64,000 nt of DNA from SHVZ01 sp044223515 (GTDB taxonomy: Bacteria > Pseudomonadota > Alphaproteobacteria > SHVZ01): the NCBI GenBank assembly GCA_044223515.1, contig JBGALV010000003.1:1-64000 (forward strand), given 5' to 3'. Below, piece after piece: positions 33,071-40,329 of the stretch; the stretch's first letter is position 1; every line of letters starts with the position of its first letter. Both the position numbers and the translations under genes were made by a program. The notes below the pieces were generated by a model. It did not search any database. It was not told the DNA's origin and saw only the letters and a list, made by a program, of their open reading frames with translations.

Positions 33071-35107
33071 ATGACTATGGTCTTTTCCCCGCCGATGACT
33101 TTGACGCTCGCACCCGTCGATCCGGCCTCGCCAGCCCTCGCTCGCCGCTACGCGGCAAATCGCACTGCCTTAGCCGCCGTTACCGGCGTCCTCGCCAAGC
33201 TCGATGCATCCACCTCGCCGCCGCCGCTCCTTCTGGCAGATGCTGCCGCGCCCGAGGTCGTTCTCAACTTCGCCATCAACAACAGTGCCTTCTATGCGGT
33301 GGATCCGCGCGCGCTCGCCGATCAGCACGTCGCCGGCTTCGCCGAAGCCGACCAGTCCTTCAAGCCCGGCATTTCCGCCTACGTGCCGGAAGACGAAGTC
33401 GCCTACCAACGGATTCTGGCGCTGGATGCAGCTTTCGGCACGCCCCTCATGGCGCAGCCGAGGCCCTACACCGTCACTCCCGGCTACGCACCGCTCCTGA
33501 CCGTCCTCGGCATCGGCCTTGGCTGGCACCTGGAGCCCCTGCTCTCCCGATACGATCCGAGCCACCTCGTCCTCTTCGAGTCCGACGCGGAGATCCTCCG
33601 CGCCTCCCTCCATGCCATCGACTGGCGTCCGATCGTCGAACGTTTCGCGAAGGACGGACGAAGCCTCACCATCGTCGTCGAGGCCGAGCCACAAGCAGGG
33701 CTCGATGGTCTTCTTGCCGCCCTGCAGCGTCCCAACCCGGCCCTCATCGTCGGCAGCCGGTATTTTCGCCTCTATCAGTCTCCCTACATGGATCTGATCG
33801 CGGACAACGTCAGCCAGCGATTGCCTTTGCTCGGCTACGGATGGGGATACTTCAAGGACGAGCGGCGCCAGATCCTCCAGACCGCGGAGAACATTCGCAA
33901 ACCGAGGCGATGGCTGCGGCATAGATGGCCCGCTCTCGCGGGTGGCGATGCCGTCGTCGTCGGTGCCGGACCATCCCTGGACAAGTCGCTCGACCTTTTG
34001 ACGCGGATCCGCGACCGAGTGATCATCTTCGCAGGTGGCTCAGCGATCCGGCCGCTCGCGCGCGCCGGCATGGAACCGGACTTCCACATCGAGCTCGAGA
34101 CCGCGCCGGCCACCACGGCGATCTTGCGGGAGCTGCCCGACCAGTCGCTTTTCGAGCGGATCACGCTGCTGGCCTCGAACGGCATGGTTCCGGACGCCCT
34201 GGACATATTCCGGACGGCTCACCTGTTCGTGCGTGAAAACTCCGTCAGCTCACGTCTCATGGGGAACACGGTGGAAACCGTTCCCGGCTGCTATCCGATC
34301 GTCGGAAACGCGGCGGTGGGCATCGCCGCCACGCTCGGATTCCGGCGCATAACGCTGCTCGGCGTCGACTTCGGCTACCGGGACCCGAACCGACATCACG
34401 CGTCCGGCACGATCTATATCGACGACGCGTCGAACACCGCCCGCAAGGATCTGGCGGACATCGGTCTCGCCGAGGTGGCGTTGCTCGACTACCGGGATAC
34501 CCGCCACACGCTGCCTTCCATCCTCGGTGATACATTGCTCGCGGACGACACCTTCCATATGAGCCACGTCGCCATGGAAATCTTCCTGGCCGGCTGGCCG
34601 GACCTGAGCCTGATCCAATGCGGTGAAGGCGCTCGTCTCCATCGGGCGACCAACCTGAGGCCAGACCAGCTCGCCCTCGACAGCTATCGCGGGAGCCGGA
34701 TCGAAACCCTCGCCGCCCTTCGCGAGCGCTTCGAACCGCCGCCGCTCGATGCCGACAGCTATGGACTGCGCATGGCGGGTCTTGCCGAGACGGTGGCCAA
34801 AATCTCTTTGCAGCTGAAGGAGCTCTTTGGCCGCCCTCTTACCGACACCGCAGCCTATGCGCATGCCGTGAGCGAGGCGCATGCGCTGCTTCATCGCGGC
34901 ACACGCGACGTTCCCGCCGGCTACGAGATGCTTTACGGAATCCTCACGAGCTACTTCAAGGCGACGATCGAGCGAAGCTTCATGGCGGCCTCCGCCGACG
35001 AACGGCGTCGCTTCGTTGACCTCGCGAGACAGCATTTCCTGCTGCTGCTCGACGACATCGCCGTGGCGCTCGAGCCGCTCAGGCGTCTCGCCGAACGCTC
35101 GTCGTGA
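33071..35107 (+). CDS. Second Maf-type (DUF115) glycosyltransferase
   Basis: Seen: 678 aa; VLGIGLGWHLEPLLSRYDP near 140, VLFESDAEILRASL, DAVVVGAGPSLDKSLDLLTR near 295, MEPDFHIELETAPAT near 335 and LLGVDFGYRDPNRHHASGTIY near 430, the same motif order as the Maf protein divergently placed 150 bp away. The C-terminal 110 residues are helical. Two further in-frame ATG codons (33077, 33095) could also start it; no clear ribosome site distinguishes them. The 3' end overlaps the convergent OGT-like gene by 29 bases. Likely uses the same or a related CMP donor on a different acceptor. Confidence 0.88.
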   Translation: MTMVFSPPMTLTLAPVDPASPALARRYAANRTALAAVTGVLAKLDASTSPPPLLLADAAAPEVVLNFAINNSAFYAVDPRALADQHVAGFAEADQSFKPGISAYVPEDEVAYQRILALDAAFGTPLMAQPRPYTVTPGYAPLLTVLGIGLGWHLEPLLSRYDPSHLVLFESDAEILRASLHAIDWRPIVERFAKDGRSLTIVVEAEPQAGLDGLLAALQRPNPALIVGSRYFRLYQSPYMDLIADNVSQRLPLLGYGWGYFKDERRQILQTAENIRKPRRWLRHRWPALAGGDAVVVGAGPSLDKSLDLLTRIRDRVIIFAGGSAIRPLARAGMEPDFHIELETAPATTAILRELPDQSLFERITLLASNGMVPDALDIFRTAHLFVRENSVSSRLMGNTVETVPGCYPIVGNAAVGIAATLGFRRITLLGVDFGYRDPNRHHASGTIYIDDASNTARKDLADIGLAEVALLDYRDTRHTLPSILGDTLLADDTFHMSHVAMEIFLAGWPDLSLIQCGEGARLHRATNLRPDQLALDSYRGSRIETLAALRERFEPPPLDADSYGLRMAGLAETVAKISLQLKELFGRPLTDTAAYAHAVSEAHALLHRGTRDVPAGYEMLYGILTSYFKATIERSFMAASADERRRFVDLARQHFLLLLDDIAVALEPLRRLAERSS

Positions 35108-37088
35108 TGCCGGCCGGCGTGACCGTGAAGCCGACCGCCGCAAGCCCGGCGCGGTAGCGGTGCGTCATCTCGGTCGCGGCATCCTCGACCGAGCGGGCAA
35201 GCCGCTGCATGTCGAACAACGGCCCAGCCTTCACCCGCGCCAGCAGCCGCTCGCGAAAGGCCCATAGGCGCGAGCGATCGCGGGCCATCCCGAACACCAG
35301 ATCGGCATAGGCACCGGCGTCGGGGGCGATCAACTGATCGAATCCCAGGTCCGTAAGCATGCTGGCGCACACCCGACCAGCAAAGTCGGCGCCGAGGCAG
35401 GCGACCATCGGACAGCCGACGGAGAGCGCATCGGACGCCGTCGTGTGCGCGTTGTAAGGCTGGGTATCCACCGCGAGGTCGGCGGCCGCGATCCGCGCGA
35501 GGTGTACATCGTGTGCGGCAGGTGGGGCGAAGATCAGGCGCGTCGCCTCTATCCCCTGCCGCGTCGCCTGCAGCTTCAGGTTCGTCCGAGCCACCGGCCC
35601 TTGATCCAGAAGCCAGAGTACCGAATCCGGCACGGATCGCATGACCTTCATCCAGACCGCGAAGCTCGACGGTTGGATCTTGTAGACCTGATTGAAGCAG
35701 ACGAAGACGAAAGCATCTGGCGGCAATCCTTGCTGGGCACGGTCCGGCGCCGCTCCTACCTTCCGGCGCTCGTCGTGCGGCCAGTAGCATCCCGGCAGGC
35801 GCACCACTGCCTCTCGATAGCCTTCATCGCTGCTGGTCGGCGCCACGATCGCGTCCGCAAGGACGTAGTCGTGATAGGTCGCGCCGGTCACGCCGGGAAA
35901 GCCGAAGTAGTTGACCTGCACCGGCGCCGGCCGCCGGGCGAGGATGCCCGGCCGCGCTCCATAAGTGTGCCCGGAGAGGTCGATCAGGACATCGACGGCA
36001 TCGGTGGCGATGCGCGCCGCCGCGGCTTCGTCGTTCATCGGGCCTATATCGACGATGCCGCCGAACACCCTATCGAGCCGCGCGCGGATGTCGCTGCCGT
36101 CGTCGGCGGACCAGCTGTAGGCGAAAAGATCGACGCGCTGCCGGTCGTGTGCCTCGAACAGACCGATCGTCTCGTAGGCGACCGCGTGCCGGCGGAAATC
36201 TCCTCCGATGTAGCCAAGCCTCAGGCGCTTGCCGGGCATCGAGGAACGAGACGGAAGCCGATCCGCCCCATACTGCGCGCTCCAGCGCTCGGCGTTGGCG
36301 CGTTTGAGAGAAGGCGGAAGATCGAGCGCCAGCAGGTGAAACGGCGGTGCGGCCCCGCCTCCTTCGAGCGCCACGCGGAGCGCCGTCATCCGTCGCGGCA
36401 GATCGGTCCAGTCGGCAATCTGCAGCCGCGCATGAAGCGCTTCCGACTGCGCGGTTGCGTTCGCAGGCTCCACCATTGCGGCCCGATCATAGGCGCAGGC
36501 CGCAGCCAACCACTCCCTGGACTCTCGCAGACCATGCCCGGCATTGATCCAGGTTCGAGCGGAAGCGGGCGACGACGCCAGCGATCGGCGAAGCCAGCGA
36601 TCCGCCGACCGGCTGCCGCGCGCCGCCATCGCACCGCCGAGATTGCCGAGCGCGACGGCGTCAGCCGGGTCGAGGCCGACAGCCCGGCCGAACAGGAGAG
36701 ACGCACCGGCGTAGTCCGCTGCTCGTGCACGCAGATTGCCGAGCTCGATCCATGCCGTCGCCTCGCCGGGATCGAGCGCGGCCGCGCTGCGGAAAGCGAT
36801 CGCGGCGGCGCTAGCTTCGCCGACGGACATGTGCGCCAGGCCGAGATTGACGGCGATCGCCGCCAAGGGCGGGAAGCGATGAAGCAAGGCCTTGAGGCGA
36901 GTGGCGGCCGGCCGTGCCTCTCCGATCTGGAGCTCAGCGATCGCCAGGAGATAAGGGCCATCGGCGAGGTCGGGCAGTAGAGCCGTCGCACGCCGGTAGT
37001 CGGACGAAGCCCGTATTATGTCCCCTCGCCGGTGCGCCTCATGACCTCGATGAAGAAGCGCGAGCGCCTCGTCCCGTCGCGAGCTCAC
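35079..37088 (-). CDS. TPR/GT41 (OGT/SPINDLY-like) glycosyltransferase, canonical
   Basis: Seen: 669 aa; six TPR-like units (5-200), then LRLGYIGGDFRRHAVAYETIG near 288, VDVLIDLSGHTYGARPGI near 370, PAPVQVNYFGFPGVTG near 392, FVFVCFNQVYKIQPSSFAVWMKVM near 460, SVLWLLDQGPVARTN near 485 and NAHTTASDALSVGCPMVACLG near 545. The FNQVYKI block keeps the Lys that contacts the donor in OGT/SPINDLY, so this is the most canonical of the GT41 genes here, whereas the others form a divergent group. GTG start at 37088, eight bases after the stop of the next gene's frame. Probable cytoplasmic protein O-glycosyltransferase. Confidence 0.88.
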   Translation of the reverse strand: MSSRRDEALALLHRGHEAHRRGDIIRASSDYRRATALLPDLADGPYLLAIAELQIGEARPAATRLKALLHRFPPLAAIAVNLGLAHMSVGEASAAAIAFRSAAALDPGEATAWIELGNLRARAADYAGASLLFGRAVGLDPADAVALGNLGGAMAARGSRSADRWLRRSLASSPASARTWINAGHGLRESREWLAAACAYDRAAMVEPANATAQSEALHARLQIADWTDLPRRMTALRVALEGGGAAPPFHLLALDLPPSLKRANAERWSAQYGADRLPSRSSMPGKRLRLGYIGGDFRRHAVAYETIGLFEAHDRQRVDLFAYSWSADDGSDIRARLDRVFGGIVDIGPMNDEAAAARIATDAVDVLIDLSGHTYGARPGILARRPAPVQVNYFGFPGVTGATYHDYVLADAIVAPTSSDEGYREAVVRLPGCYWPHDERRKVGAAPDRAQQGLPPDAFVFVCFNQVYKIQPSSFAVWMKVMRSVPDSVLWLLDQGPVARTNLKLQATRQGIEATRLIFAPPAAHDVHLARIAAADLAVDTQPYNAHTTASDALSVGCPMVACLGADFAGRVCASMLTDLGFDQLIAPDAGAYADLVFGMARDRSRLWAFRERLLARVKAGPLFDMQRLARSVEDAATEMTHRYRAGLAAVGFTVTPAGITTSVRRDA

Positions 37089-37096
37089 CCGCGTCG

Positions 37097-37543
37097 TCAG
37101 CTCTTGGAGCCGATGACCGCGGTGCGCCAGTCGTCCTTCGGCGCGACGGCACGGCTTCCGTCCTTCTTCACCAGCACGAGGCCGCCGTACTTCCAGATGC
37201 GCTCGAGCCGAGACGGCTCTTCCATGATGTAGGCGATGATCTTCTTGGCGGCGCGGCGCTCGAGGATCGGGCGGACCCCGATCCAGTAGACGAGCGACAC
37301 GACCGCGATCGTCGCCCAGATGATCTTCTGCTCGATGCCGAAGGTGAACATGGCGCCGAAGACGACGGCACAGAGCACGAGATACGCGTAGGCGATCCGG
37401 CTCTTGTAGTGGTCGAACGGCAGGGGACAGTTCGGATGGCAGAGCCGCTTGAGGTCGAGCTCAAAGGAGAGATCCGATGTCGGGATCGACGACTCGAGCA
37501 CGGCGAACGCCGCCTGGGTTCGATCCTGAGATGCTTCCGCCAT
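37097..37543 (-). CDS. Small protein with two predicted membrane helices
   Basis: Seen: 148 aa from the ATG at 37543 (GGAAGG six bases upstream). A polar N-terminal 48 residues contain LKRLCHPNCPLPFDHYKSR with a CxxxC pair, followed by two hydrophobic segments (about 50-70 AYAYLVLCAVVFGAMFTFG and 73-92 IIWATIAVVSLVYWIGV) and a basic C-terminal tail. I do not recognise the family. It lies between the RHH/ParA genes and the OGT-like gene on the same strand. Role unknown. Confidence 0.7.
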   Translation of the reverse strand: MAEASQDRTQAAFAVLESSIPTSDLSFELDLKRLCHPNCPLPFDHYKSRIAYAYLVLCAVVFGAMFTFGIEQKIIWATIAVVSLVYWIGVRPILERRAAKKIIAYIMEEPSRLERIWKYGGLVLVKKDGSRAVAPKDDWRTAVIGSKS

Positions 37544-37586
37544 GAACGCCTTCCGTGGTGAGGCCCTCAGATAGCCACCGCCCGAT

Positions 37587-37600
37587 CGCCTTGCAAGGCG
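37587..37600. promoter_or_regulatory. Perfect 14-bp palindrome downstream of the RHH gene
   Basis: CGCCTTGCAAGGCG, fully self-complementary, lies in the 65-bp gap between the small membrane-protein gene and the RHH gene. It may be a binding site for a dimeric regulator of the downstream genes or part of a terminator for the partition operon; the sequence alone does not decide. Confidence 0.4.
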
Positions 37601-37608
37601 CTCCGGCG

Positions 37609-38046
37609 CTAGCGCAGGCCGCGCGAGACCTCGGGCCAGTGCCGATCCATGTACTGGTCGATGGCTTCGACCAGCAGCTCTTCCATCGTCGCGCCGCGCG
37701 CGGCGGCGACGATCTTGATCCGCCGCACGCGGTCCTCGTCGACTCGGATGCCGAGCTTGCGCGTCCACGGACGTCCCCCCAGCCACGGCATGTTGTCGGA
37801 GGACTTGCCCTCGATGCGGGGCGCCGGAGCCTCCCGCGGTCGCGAGGCCACCGCCGGAGCGGGCTCGGGCATCGACGGCGGCACCGGAGCGGAAGCAGAT
37901 AGTGCGGCGGGAACCGGAGCCGGGGCGACGGCGGCCGGTTCCGGGGCCGGGTCGATCCGTGCGTAGGTCGGCGCCTGAATCGGAGCTGCCTGGCCCGGAC
38001 GGCGGATGATCGAGGCGTCCATCTGTGGGCGGGATTTCGGGCTCAT
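37609..38046 (-). CDS. Ribbon-helix-helix partner of ParA
   Basis: Seen: 145 aa; a Pro/Ala-rich, probably disordered N-terminal 75 residues, WLGGRPWTRKLGIRVDEDRVRRIK (about 87-110) and a C-terminal RHH fold (strand KLGIRVD, helices RVRRIKIVAAARGAT and MEELLVEAIDQYMDRHW). Start ATG overlaps the parA stop (ATGA). Known: small RHH proteins (ParG/Omega-like) bind centromere repeats and stimulate a type Ib ParA. The iteron-like repeats upstream of parA are its probable target. A generic RHH repressor is the alternative. Confidence 0.75.
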   Translation of the reverse strand: MSPKSRPQMDASIIRRPGQAAPIQAPTYARIDPAPEPAAVAPAPVPAALSASAPVPPSMPEPAPAVASRPREAPAPRIEGKSSDNMPWLGGRPWTRKLGIRVDEDRVRRIKIVAAARGATMEELLVEAIDQYMDRHWPEVSRGLR

Positions 38047-38723
38047 GTGGTCTCTCCGGCGCGGAGGTTACTGGCCGGCGCGCCGCGCGCGCGGCGAAGC
38101 TGGCGGTCGATGTAGTCGTAGAGCTGTCGGACTTCCTTGGTCGCCTGCCCGCCTGGATCGTGCTCGGTGGCCGAGAGGCCCTCGATCATCGCTTCCGAGT
38201 AGACGATCCGGTCGATCAGGTCGACCGGCGCGACCTTGCCATGCTGGGCCAGGACCCGGGCCGCGTCACCCTTGAGCCGCGTGCGCGCCTTGGCTGCATT
38301 CACGACGAGCACCAGCGGCTTCCCCGCCTCCTCGACGATGTCGATGGTCGGGCCGACGGCCTCGAGGTCGAGCGGCGAGGGGCGGGCCGGAACCACCACC
38401 AGATCTGCGGCCGACACGCAGGCCCGGGTGACGTCGAGGAAGGCCGGCGGCGTGTCGATGACGACCAGTCGGATCCCGGAAGCCATGGCCGCCTCGATGG
38501 CGCCGGACAGGTCGCCGTTCTCGCAGGCCAGCATTACGGGCCCGGTCTCACCTTTCCGCCGGTTGTAGAGGTGGCTGAGGCTGCCCTGCGGGTCCATGTC
38601 GATCATGGCCGCCGGGCCGTGGCCCGCCGCTTCGGCCGCCGCCGCCAGATTGAGGGTGAGGGTGGTTTTGCCGACCCCGCCCTTGGTCGCCGCGACGGTG
38701 ATGACGGGAATTCGATCGCTCAT
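38043..38723 (-). CDS. parA: ParA-type partition ATPase
   Basis: Seen: 226 aa; deviant Walker A TKGGVGKTT (K14, K19) at residues 13-21, AAMIDMDPQGSLSHL (Walker A' Asp), RLVVIDTPPAFLD (Walker B) and VVPARPSPLDLEAVGP. Short, without the N-terminal HTH of type Ia ParA, so it belongs to the type Ib/MinD-like group. Known: such ATPases position plasmids or large cargo on the nucleoid. Followed by an ATGA-coupled RHH gene. The upstream 259-bp gap is AT-richer than its surroundings and holds repeated TTCGCAT motifs, one of which overlaps the start codon, suggesting autoregulation. Confidence 0.9.
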   Translation of the reverse strand: MSDRIPVITVAATKGGVGKTTLTLNLAAAAEAAGHGPAAMIDMDPQGSLSHLYNRRKGETGPVMLACENGDLSGAIEAAMASGIRLVVIDTPPAFLDVTRACVSAADLVVVPARPSPLDLEAVGPTIDIVEEAGKPLVLVVNAAKARTRLKGDAARVLAQHGKVAPVDLIDRIVYSEAMIEGLSATEHDPGGQATKEVRQLYDYIDRQLRRARGAPASNLRAGETT

Positions 38724-38980
38724 GCGAACAGTCGCCCCAAGAGTTCAGTCTAACGGACGCGAGGGCGACGAGCGATCATTCGCATGAAACAATCATCGCC
38801 CCATTCGCCCGAGCACCTGTGCGCAAAATTTCACAGATCGCTTTGAGCGTCCATTCTCTCGATGCGCGTTACGCGATTTTCGCTCTTGTTCGCATCAGTC
38901 GCATGTCTCTTCAAGCTTTATCAATGGCTTATATTATCTCTTCGCGATTGTTCGCATGAGTGACTAATCGCCTATGCGAA
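38722..38980. repeat. Iteron-like TTCGCAT repeats in an AT-richer gap upstream of parA
   Basis: Five copies of the heptamer TTCGCAT (either strand): 38722-38728 (inverted, overlapping the parA start codon), 38779-38785, 38889-38895, 38951-38957 and 38974-38980 (inverted), plus a near copy GTCGCAT at 38898-38904. A random heptamer would be expected about 0.03 times in 260 bp on both strands. Likely binding sites for the RHH protein (centromere/operator) or a replication initiator. Whole gap 38724-38982 has no gene. Confidence 0.7.
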
Positions 38981-38982
38981 AT

Positions 38983-40098
38983 TTACGTGTTGTCAAGTTC
39001 AGGCCGCCGACGCCTCATCTCCGACAGGCGAAGCGTTACCCGACGTATGACGTCGTCGCTTTCCGAGATCACGGAGCGGAGGGAGGAGATCTGGGCGGCG
39101 GAAAGGGGCGAGGTCTGCCCGGCGCTGGCAACCGGTGGGGAGAGGCGAGCCGGCTCCGGAAACACCGTCTCGCCGGCCGAACGGGGTAGGTGATGGACCT
39201 GGTCCTGGAGTGACGCCAGATCGGCCGCGATCAGGACCCGCCAGGATCGGCGCGACAGGGGCGCGACGACGATTCTCAGCTCCTTGAGTTCGTCGAGCAG
39301 CTTCGAGGCGCCTCGCAGGCTCACCCCGAGGACCCGGGAAACCTGTCGGGGCGACTGCACCGGGTGGGCGACGAGGAGATCGATGACCTCCGGCAACCGC
39401 GAATTCCGCCGCCGGGGGCCTACCTTGGCGTGCCAGGATCGCCATAGGCCGGTCAGCGCCTCCAACTCCCGGATGCCGGCGGCGGCCGCTTCTCCCAATT
39501 CCTGCAAGGCGCGGGAGGTCCAGGCCTTCGCCGGATAGCTCCCGACGGCTCCGGCGGCGCGCCTCAGCCCCCCGGCGAGCCAGGGGACAGGGGATCCGGT
39601 AAGGCCTCGAACTGCCAGGAAGGAGGGCAGGGCGGTCATGGCTGCGCTGGCCGCCTGGCCCGCCTCCAACCATGACCGGAAGGCCATGACCGCCCCCAGG
39701 AGGGCAGGGGCGCCGACCACGGCATGAAATCCGGCGAGGGCGTCCTCGATGTCGAGGGACTCCGCCTCCATCGCCCCGCCTTCGGACGACGGCCCACCAA
39801 CCGACCGCTGGATCCGCCGCAAGGCTGTGATCGCCCGGTTGTCGGTCCCGAAATCCTTGACGCGATTGACCGGCAACCCTCCGGCCAAGGCGAAAAGACG
39901 TTCTATTTCAAAAAGATATCCGTCTGCCGCGAGGCATGCGATCGTCGCCGGATACGCGCTTCGCCGAGCCCAGGCATCGCCCAGCCAGCTCCGGGCAACG
40001 GCCTGATCGAGGCGACCGACCGACGCCGCGGCGCGCTCGAGATCGGCCCCGCAAACGGCGGCAAGCTGCTGCCAATCAGAAAGAGGTCGCTCCAGCAT
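38983..40098 (-). CDS. DUF1612/HTH-type protein (RHE_PE00001-like)
   Basis: Seen: 371 aa; N-terminal helical part with SVGRLDQAVARSWLGDAWAR (about 26-45), LAADGYLFEIERLF, a middle helical region (about 130-230) and a C-terminal winged-HTH (LPEVIDLLVAHPVQSPRQVSRVLGVSLRGASKLLDEL, about 258-294). The RLDxxVARS..GDAWARRSAY pattern and the C-terminal HTH resemble the DUF1612-HTH proteins abundant on rhizobial plasmids. An ACGTAA/TTACGT inverted repeat lies just upstream of its start. With ParA it suggests a plasmid or integrative-element module. Probably DNA binding; role unknown. Confidence 0.65.
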   Translation of the reverse strand: MLERPLSDWQQLAAVCGADLERAAASVGRLDQAVARSWLGDAWARRSAYPATIACLAADGYLFEIERLFALAGGLPVNRVKDFGTDNRAITALRRIQRSVGGPSSEGGAMEAESLDIEDALAGFHAVVGAPALLGAVMAFRSWLEAGQAASAAMTALPSFLAVRGLTGSPVPWLAGGLRRAAGAVGSYPAKAWTSRALQELGEAAAAGIRELEALTGLWRSWHAKVGPRRRNSRLPEVIDLLVAHPVQSPRQVSRVLGVSLRGASKLLDELKELRIVVAPLSRRSWRVLIAADLASLQDQVHHLPRSAGETVFPEPARLSPPVASAGQTSPLSAAQISSLRSVISESDDVIRRVTLRLSEMRRRRPELDNT

Positions 40099-40103
40099 CT
40101 TGT

Positions 40104-40122
40104 ACGTAATTTACAGTTACGT
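40104..40122. promoter_or_regulatory. Inverted repeat ACGTAA/TTACGT upstream of the DUF1612/HTH gene
   Basis: Six-base arms at 40104-40109 and 40117-40122 with a seven-base spacer, six bases before the start codon of the minus-strand HTH gene. Plausible operator in the divergent gap shared with the recombinase gene. Confidence 0.4.
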
Positions 40123-40261
40123 TCACTTTGCGGACAGGCGAAATCGCGCCCCCGCCGCTGGGAGACGGACTCTTGGCCGTATCGACGGACAAGAAGAAGG
40201 TCCCATCCGCTCACGGCGCCGACGGCCGCGAAGCCGCCTCCCTCCGGAGGCCAAAGCAATC

Positions 40262-40287
40262 CGTCCGATAATCGTGTCTATCGGACG
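40262..40287. repeat. dif-like inverted repeat next to the tyrosine recombinase gene
   Basis: Nine-base perfect arms (CGTCCGATA at 40262-40270 and TATCGGACG at 40279-40287) flank an eight-base central region (40271-40278). Two arms and a 6-8 bp core is the layout of a tyrosine-recombinase crossover site. It sits 42 bp upstream of the recombinase start codon, in the 231-bp divergent gap (40099-40329). Confidence 0.65.
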
Positions 40288-40329
40288 TATTTGACTGGGC
40301 CTCTCGACTGAGAGCCCTATGCTTCTCGG

